Both the position numbers and the translations under genes were made by a program. Below, in pieces: positions 60,050-64,000 of a stretch of DNA of 64,000 bases (positions are counted from its first letter, which is position 1; every line of letters starts with the position of its first letter). The DNA is from Bin87 sp034423575 (lineage in GTDB: Bacteria; Chloroflexota; Dehalococcoidia; Lucifugimonadales; UBA3495). A model generated the notes under the pieces. It made no database searches, was not told the origin of the DNA, and was given only the letters and a program-made list of their open reading frames with translations. Location of the stretch: the NCBI GenBank assembly GCA_034423575.1, contig DAOUIF010000081.1, forward strand, positions 1-64,000. The letters are read 5' to 3'.

Positions 60050-61672
60050 ATGACGATTCCCATGGCATCTACACAGAAACTTACCCCGCTGCTGTTCCTG
60101 GAACGCAGCGCCGCCGTGTATCCGCACCGGGCCGCGTGCATTTACAACGGCGCCGTCACCACCTATGCGCTTTTCTACGAGCGTGTGCGGCGACAGGCCG
60201 CGGCTTTGCGCAGCGTGGGCGTCGGGCCGGGAGACCGAGTCGCTTTCCTCATCCCGAACCTGCCATCCATGCTTGAGGCCAACTTCGGACCCATGGGTAT
60301 CGGGGCCGTGCTGGTGGCCCTGAACATCCGCCTCTCGCCCCGGGAGATCGCTTACATCCTCAATCACTCCGGCGCCAAGGTGCTAGTGTTCGATTCCGAG
60401 CTGGCCGACACCGCGCGCCAATTGCGGGACGACTGTCCGGGCGTCGAGACCTACGTACAGGTGCGCGACACTGCCCCGCTTGCCACCGACATCCCCGGCC
60501 CTGAATACGAGCAATGGCTCGCCTCCGTGGACCCACTGCCCGAACTGCCGGGGCCGGCCACCGAGAACGACACGCTGACCATTAACTACACGTCCGGCAC
60601 CACCGGAATGCCCAAGGGCGTGGAGTACACGCCGCGCGGCGCATACATCAATGCCCTGGGCGAGGCCATGGAAATGGGCATGAACTGGCGCAGCATCTAC
60701 CTGTGGACGCTGCCCATGTTCCACGCCAACGGGTGGTGCTTCCCCTGGGCGGTGACCGCCGTGGGCGGGGCTCACGTCTGCCTCAGGCGTGTCGATCCAG
60801 CCGAGGTTTATCGACTAATCCGCGAGGAATCGGTCACCCACCTCTGCGCCGCCCCCACGGTGCTCACCGGGCTTTATGCCGCCCCGGAGGCAGCCACCGC
60901 CGACCTCTCCGGCCTGACGATCATGACCGCCGGCGCGCCGCCGGCTCCCCAAGTGATCCGCACCATCGAGGGCATGGGCGCCGAGATCATCCACGTTTAC
61001 GGGCTGACCGAGACTTACGGCCCGTGCACTGTCGCCGCCGGGCAACCAGAGTGGGACGCCATGGGCAGCGACGACCTGGCGCGCGTCAAGGCCAGGCAGG
61101 GCGTGCCTTTCGTCGTGTACGGCACGGGTCTCCGCGTGGTTGACGAAGACATGGACGACGTCCCACGAGACGCCGAGACCATGGGCGAGGTGGTCATGCA
61201 GGGCGACGCCGTGATGAAGGGTTACTACGACGACCCTGATGCCACGGCGGAGGCATTCCGCGGCGGTTGGTTCCATTCCGGCGACCTTGCCGTCTGGCAT
61301 CCCGACGGCTACATCGAACTGCAGGACAGGTCCAAGGACATCATCATCTCCGGCGGCGAGAACATCTCCAGCCAGGAAGTCGAGAAGGTCATCATGGAGC
61401 ACCCGGGCGTGCTGGAGGTCTGCGTCGTCGGCGTGCCCGACCAGCGCTGGGGCGAGGTTCCCAAGGCCTTCGTCGTGCCCCGGGACGGCGGCCAACTCAC
61501 GGCCGACGAAATCATCGATTTCACCCGGGATCGCATAGCCCATTTTAAAGCGCCTAAGAGCGTCGAATTCGGCGACCTCCCCAAGACCGCTACCGGCAAA
61601 ATCCAGAAATACATCCTGCGCGATAGGGAATGGCAGGGCCAGGAGCGCCGCATCCAGGGTTCGCAGGTGTAA
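60050..61672 (+). CDS. Acyl-CoA synthetase (AMP-forming)
   Basis: ANL-superfamily ligase (540 aa) making acyl-CoA from a carboxylic acid with ATP. The P-loop is INYTSGTTGMPKGVEYT; further motifs are YGLTETYGPC, WFHSGDLAVWHPDGYIELQDRSKD and the C-terminal TATGKIQKYILR with the catalytic Lys. The stretch LWTLPMFHANGWCFPW is typical of the group with medium-chain and methylmercaptopropionate CoA ligases (DmdB-like). I choose ATG 60050 (60062 is an alternative); no good ribosome binding site. Substrate is unknown. Confidence 0.87.
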   Translation: MTIPMASTQKLTPLLFLERSAAVYPHRAACIYNGAVTTYALFYERVRRQAAALRSVGVGPGDRVAFLIPNLPSMLEANFGPMGIGAVLVALNIRLSPREIAYILNHSGAKVLVFDSELADTARQLRDDCPGVETYVQVRDTAPLATDIPGPEYEQWLASVDPLPELPGPATENDTLTINYTSGTTGMPKGVEYTPRGAYINALGEAMEMGMNWRSIYLWTLPMFHANGWCFPWAVTAVGGAHVCLRRVDPAEVYRLIREESVTHLCAAPTVLTGLYAAPEAATADLSGLTIMTAGAPPAPQVIRTIEGMGAEIIHVYGLTETYGPCTVAAGQPEWDAMGSDDLARVKARQGVPFVVYGTGLRVVDEDMDDVPRDAETMGEVVMQGDAVMKGYYDDPDATAEAFRGGWFHSGDLAVWHPDGYIELQDRSKDIIISGGENISSQEVEKVIMEHPGVLEVCVVGVPDQRWGEVPKAFVVPRDGGQLTADEIIDFTRDRIAHFKAPKSVEFGDLPKTATGKIQKYILRDREWQGQERRIQGSQV

Positions 61673-61714
61673 CCCGCGGCGGTCGGCCTGGGAACTGAAA
61701 CAAGGAGGACAGGC

Positions 61715-62758
61715 ATGGAGTTCGGACTCTTCCTAGAGTTTCCTCGACCCATCGAGGGTGACCACCACGACGCCTTTACCCAGTCGTTCCGGTTGGTCCA
61801 GGAGGCCGAAGACCTCGGCGTCGCATCGGTTTGGCTGGCCGAGTACCATTTCAACATGGAGCGGGTTTTGGCGTCGCCGGTGATGATCGCAACTGCCATT
61901 GCGGCCAAGACCCATACCATGCGGATCGGCACCGCGGTGTATTGCCTGCCCCTGGGGCACCCGATCCGGGTCGCGGAGGAGATGGCCACGCTGGACCACA
62001 TCAGCGACGGCCGCGTGGAATTGGGCGTAGGCCGTGGCACCTTCCCCAACGTGCACGAAGGTTTCAACGTCACTTTCGAGGAGAGCCGCAGTCGTTTCGA
62101 CGAGTTCCTCGAAATCGTAGTCGCCGCGTGGACCCAGGAAACATTCTCCTTCCATGGCGAGCATTATTCCTGCGACGAGCTTACGGTCACACCGCGGCCG
62201 TATCAGCAACCCCACCCGCCGATCACCGTCGGCGTGACTTCGGCGGAGAGTTTCCCCATCATTGGCGCCATGGGGTACCCGCTGATCGTAAATCCATCTC
62301 GCGTGTTCACCCTGGATCAACTGGCCGGATCAATGGCCGAATACCGAGCGGCCTGGAAGGAGGCCGGACATCCCGGGGAAGGTAAGGTCGGTCTCCGGGT
62401 GCCCATTTATGTAAACGAGGATGCCGAGGCTGCGTATCGCGACCCTATGGAATCGGCGATGAACTCCATTACGCGCCTAGGCGAGCGAGTTGGCTCCTAC
62501 GCGGGTCGCGTCGGCACCCTGGGAGACTGGGGGGAACAGAGCCGGATCATCCTGGGCATGGACTACGACGACTGGCTCCGGGACAAAGTGGTCTACGGAA
62601 CGCCTGATGCGGTCACGGAGCGCTTGACTGAACTGGAAGAGAACCTGGGGCTGGACCAGTTGATCTACGAAATCAACTACGGCAACCTGATGCCGGACGA
62701 GATGCAGACGGCGTCCCTGCGCCTGTTCAACAAGAAGGTCTTGCCCAGACTGACATAG
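61715..62758 (+). CDS. LLM-class flavin-dependent oxidoreductase, second copy
   Basis: A second luciferase-like monooxygenase (347 aa), not a close copy of the first. Segments are SVWLAEYHFNMERVLASPVMIATAIA, MRIGTAVYCLPLGHPIRVAEEMATLDHISDGRVELGVGRGTFPNVHE in pieces, and the C-terminal YGTPDAVTERLTELEENLGLDQLIYEIN. AAGGAGG precedes the ATG by six bases. It follows the acyl-CoA ligase, so ligase and monooxygenase may serve one degradation route. Confidence 0.88.
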   Translation: MEFGLFLEFPRPIEGDHHDAFTQSFRLVQEAEDLGVASVWLAEYHFNMERVLASPVMIATAIAAKTHTMRIGTAVYCLPLGHPIRVAEEMATLDHISDGRVELGVGRGTFPNVHEGFNVTFEESRSRFDEFLEIVVAAWTQETFSFHGEHYSCDELTVTPRPYQQPHPPITVGVTSAESFPIIGAMGYPLIVNPSRVFTLDQLAGSMAEYRAAWKEAGHPGEGKVGLRVPIYVNEDAEAAYRDPMESAMNSITRLGERVGSYAGRVGTLGDWGEQSRIILGMDYDDWLRDKVVYGTPDAVTERLTELEENLGLDQLIYEINYGNLMPDEMQTASLRLFNKKVLPRLT

Positions 62759-62769
62759 ATCACCAACAT

Positions 62770-62802
62770 GAGGGGCGCGAGTGATCGCGCCCCTCGGTAT
62801 TT
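62770..62802. terminator. Terminator after the second LLM oxidoreductase
   Basis: Stem GAGGGGCGCGA/TCGCGCCCCTC (62770-62780/62785-62795), loop GTGA, with only a weak T run (GGTATTTC) after it. Between convergent genes. Confidence 0.65.
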
Positions 62803-62843
62803 CGGACGTTGCTTCGCCGGCAGGAGTCCTCAGCCGAGATTAT

Positions 62844-63872
62844 TCAGTCCCAAGTGAAGCACACCTTCCCAGTCCCGCCGGCCTCGAACAGCTTGTACGC
62901 CTCGTCCGCCTGATCCAGCGTGAACCGGTGGGTGAAGAGTTCCTTCAGCGGGACTTTGCGGTCGACGACGAACCGCGCCACCTCCTCCAATCCGTTCAGG
63001 CTGAAGGTCCACGATCCCAGGATGGTCAGCTGCTTATGGATGATCTGCGGGCTGACGTCGAAGGTCGTGGTGTTGCCCTCTCCTACGAAGCAGACCCGGC
63101 CCCACAGCATCGCCGCATCCACCGCGTTGATCCGCGCTTCCGGTCGGCCGGTGCAGTCCAACGTCGCCGGAGAACCCTCGCCGTGCGTGAGTTCCCGTAT
63201 GGCTTCCACGGGATTCTGCGTTCCGGCGTCGATACAAACGTCGGCGCCCAGGCGTTGCGCCAGTTCCAGCCGCTCGGTGTCAACGTCCACCGCGATGACC
63301 CGGGCACCCATCGCCTTGGCGAACATGGTCCCGCTGGCGCCCACGGGTCCCTGGCCGAAGATAGCCAGCGTGTCGTCGCCGGAGATGTTCAGCCGCTTCA
63401 GCGCCCAGAACGCCGTTCCGGTCCCGCAGGCGCACGCCGCTCCTTCGTCAAAGTCCAGACCGTCCGGCATCTTGACGCACGTGTACGCGGGGCAGATCAG
63501 GTAGTCCTCGTGCCCGCCGTTCGCCCCGGATCCGTAGACGGTGGAGCCGTGCAGACACATCTGCGTATAGCCGATACGGCACATGGTGCAGGCGCGGCAG
63601 CCGGTGTAATGGTGCATCATCACCCGATCTCCCACCGTGACCTCGGTCACTCCTCGCCCGACCTCCGCGATTACGCCGCAAGGCTCGTGGCCGGCAACCT
63701 TCAGGTTCGCGGGGTCGCCCCGGTCTGCTTTGGACGCCCGATAATGCCGCAGATCGCTGCCGCAAAGACCGGACGCCTTCATGGCGATCACGACTTCTCC
63801 CGGCCCGGGACGCGGGTCAGGCAGGGTGCGAATCTCTACTTCTTTGTCTCCCGTGAAAACTACTCCGCGCAT
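62844..63872 (-). CDS. Zinc-dependent alcohol dehydrogenase
   Basis: A medium-chain dehydrogenase/reductase (342 aa). Catalytic zinc residues are in GLCGSDLRHYR and AGHEPCGVI; structural zinc in CRACTMCRIGYTQMC (C-x2-C-x2-C-x7-C). The nucleotide fold has FGQGPVGASGTMFAKAMGARVIAVDVDTERLEL in pieces, with Asp for NAD preference. Members act on threonine, sorbitol or other polyols; the substrate is not clear. AAGGAGG lies before the ATG at 63872. Confidence 0.88.
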   Translation of the reverse strand: MRGVVFTGDKEVEIRTLPDPRPGPGEVVIAMKASGLCGSDLRHYRASKADRGDPANLKVAGHEPCGVIAEVGRGVTEVTVGDRVMMHHYTGCRACTMCRIGYTQMCLHGSTVYGSGANGGHEDYLICPAYTCVKMPDGLDFDEGAACACGTGTAFWALKRLNISGDDTLAIFGQGPVGASGTMFAKAMGARVIAVDVDTERLELAQRLGADVCIDAGTQNPVEAIRELTHGEGSPATLDCTGRPEARINAVDAAMLWGRVCFVGEGNTTTFDVSPQIIHKQLTILGSWTFSLNGLEEVARFVVDRKVPLKELFTHRFTLDQADEAYKLFEAGGTGKVCFTWD

Positions 63873-63908
63873 GGCAAGTCCCTCCTTCGTGCCAGACGTG
63901 TCGTCAGC

Positions 63909-64000
63909 TTAGGGATCGATCAAGACGCCCGGGTTAAGTATTCCGTTGGGGTCTACCGACCGCTTTACCGCCCGCAACGCATCTGCGAACGGGTCGGGTC
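63909..64000 (-). CDS. FAD-linked oxidase, C-terminal end only
   Basis: The last 30 residues of a gene that begins beyond the window edge. The frame reads ALRAVKRSVDPNGILNPGVL then a TAA stop. The VKxxxDPNGILNPG pattern is the C-terminus of GlcD-like FAD-linked oxidases (glycolate or D-lactate type). It lies 36 bases upstream of the alcohol dehydrogenase in the same direction and probably shares its operon. Confidence 0.75.
   Translation of the reverse strand, partial: PDPFADALRAVKRSVDPNGILNPGVLIDP

Noticed and set aside
59912..60367. N-terminal extension of the nuclease-like protein to 60367
   Set aside because: Runs antisense through the acyl-CoA ligase start; ATG 59911 has a good ribosome binding site.
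1..64000. CRISPR array, rRNA, IS element or prophage
   Set aside because: No regularly spaced direct repeats, no rRNA-like sequence, no transposase, integrase or phage structural genes recognised.

Overview
The window is a dense, GC-rich (about 60-65%) bacterial chromosome segment with short intergenic gaps and many 1-8 base overlaps between genes. The gene mix suggests an uncultivated Chloroflexota lineage, perhaps SAR202 or another Dehalococcoidia-like group. It includes a complex I cluster without NuoEFG, a succinate dehydrogenase with an SdhE-type CCG subunit, monomeric isocitrate dehydrogenase, two luciferase-like flavin monooxygenases, a CaiB/BaiF CoA-transferase and two PAC2-family proteins. 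This placement is inference; no rRNA or marker tree is available here.

Layout. 0.1-2.2 kb: nth, argC, tRNA-Glu. 2.3-9.2 kb: a small CxxC protein, then minus-strand genes for an AroQ-like protein, a protoglobin, a PAC2 protein, and a tight run selA > alpha/beta hydrolase > endonuclease Q > rimI. 9.4-16 kb (+): acyl-CoA dehydrogenase, SIMPL protein, dcd, and riboflavin genes ribD-ribE-ribB-ribBA. 16-19 kb: prfB (with its programmed frameshift) divergent from thrS. 19.1-20.8 kb (-): two tandem thioredoxin-fold lipoproteins, each interrupted by an in-frame UGA at the first position of a UxxC motif. 20.9-28.2 kb: FMN hydroxy-acid oxidase, NTF2-like protein, a methyltransferase-nuclease fusion between repeats, a DUF255 protein and an MFS transporter. 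28.4-33.1 kb (+): isocitrate and malate dehydrogenases and a class III aminotransferase. 33-39.5 kb (-): an unknown protein, sdhA-sdhB-sdhE, two Nudix hydrolases and nadK. 39.5-50.3 kb (-): nuoABCDHIJK-(small ORF)-LMN. 50.4-64 kb: a hydrolase remnant, CoA-transferase, rdgB, moaA, moaC, tRNA-Met, a second PAC2, two LLM flavin oxidoreductases, VOC protein, PuuE-like deacetylase, a nuclease-like protein, acyl-CoA ligase, zinc alcohol dehydrogenase and the C-terminus of an FAD oxidase.

The most notable observation is the pair of probable selenoproteins. In both, the reading frame continues past UGA to give W-U-P-x-C. Both have the same 18-nt hairpin at the same distance after UGA, with a compensated base pair between copies and a G in the loop, as in bacterial SECIS elements. 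selA, which makes Sec-tRNA, lies about 10 kb away. Other points are an AroQ homologue that has lost its catalytic Tyr and His, an alpha/beta hydrolase with Glu in place of the nucleophilic Ser, a methyltransferase-nuclease fusion whose central block has a different base composition, and a triple-nested palindrome beside it.

Together the genes describe an aerobic or microaerobic heterotroph: acyl-CoA and hydroxy-acid oxidation feeding a TCA segment (Icd, Mdh, Sdh) and a quinone-reducing complex I with an unidentified electron donor, plus flavin, molybdopterin and selenium cofactor routes.
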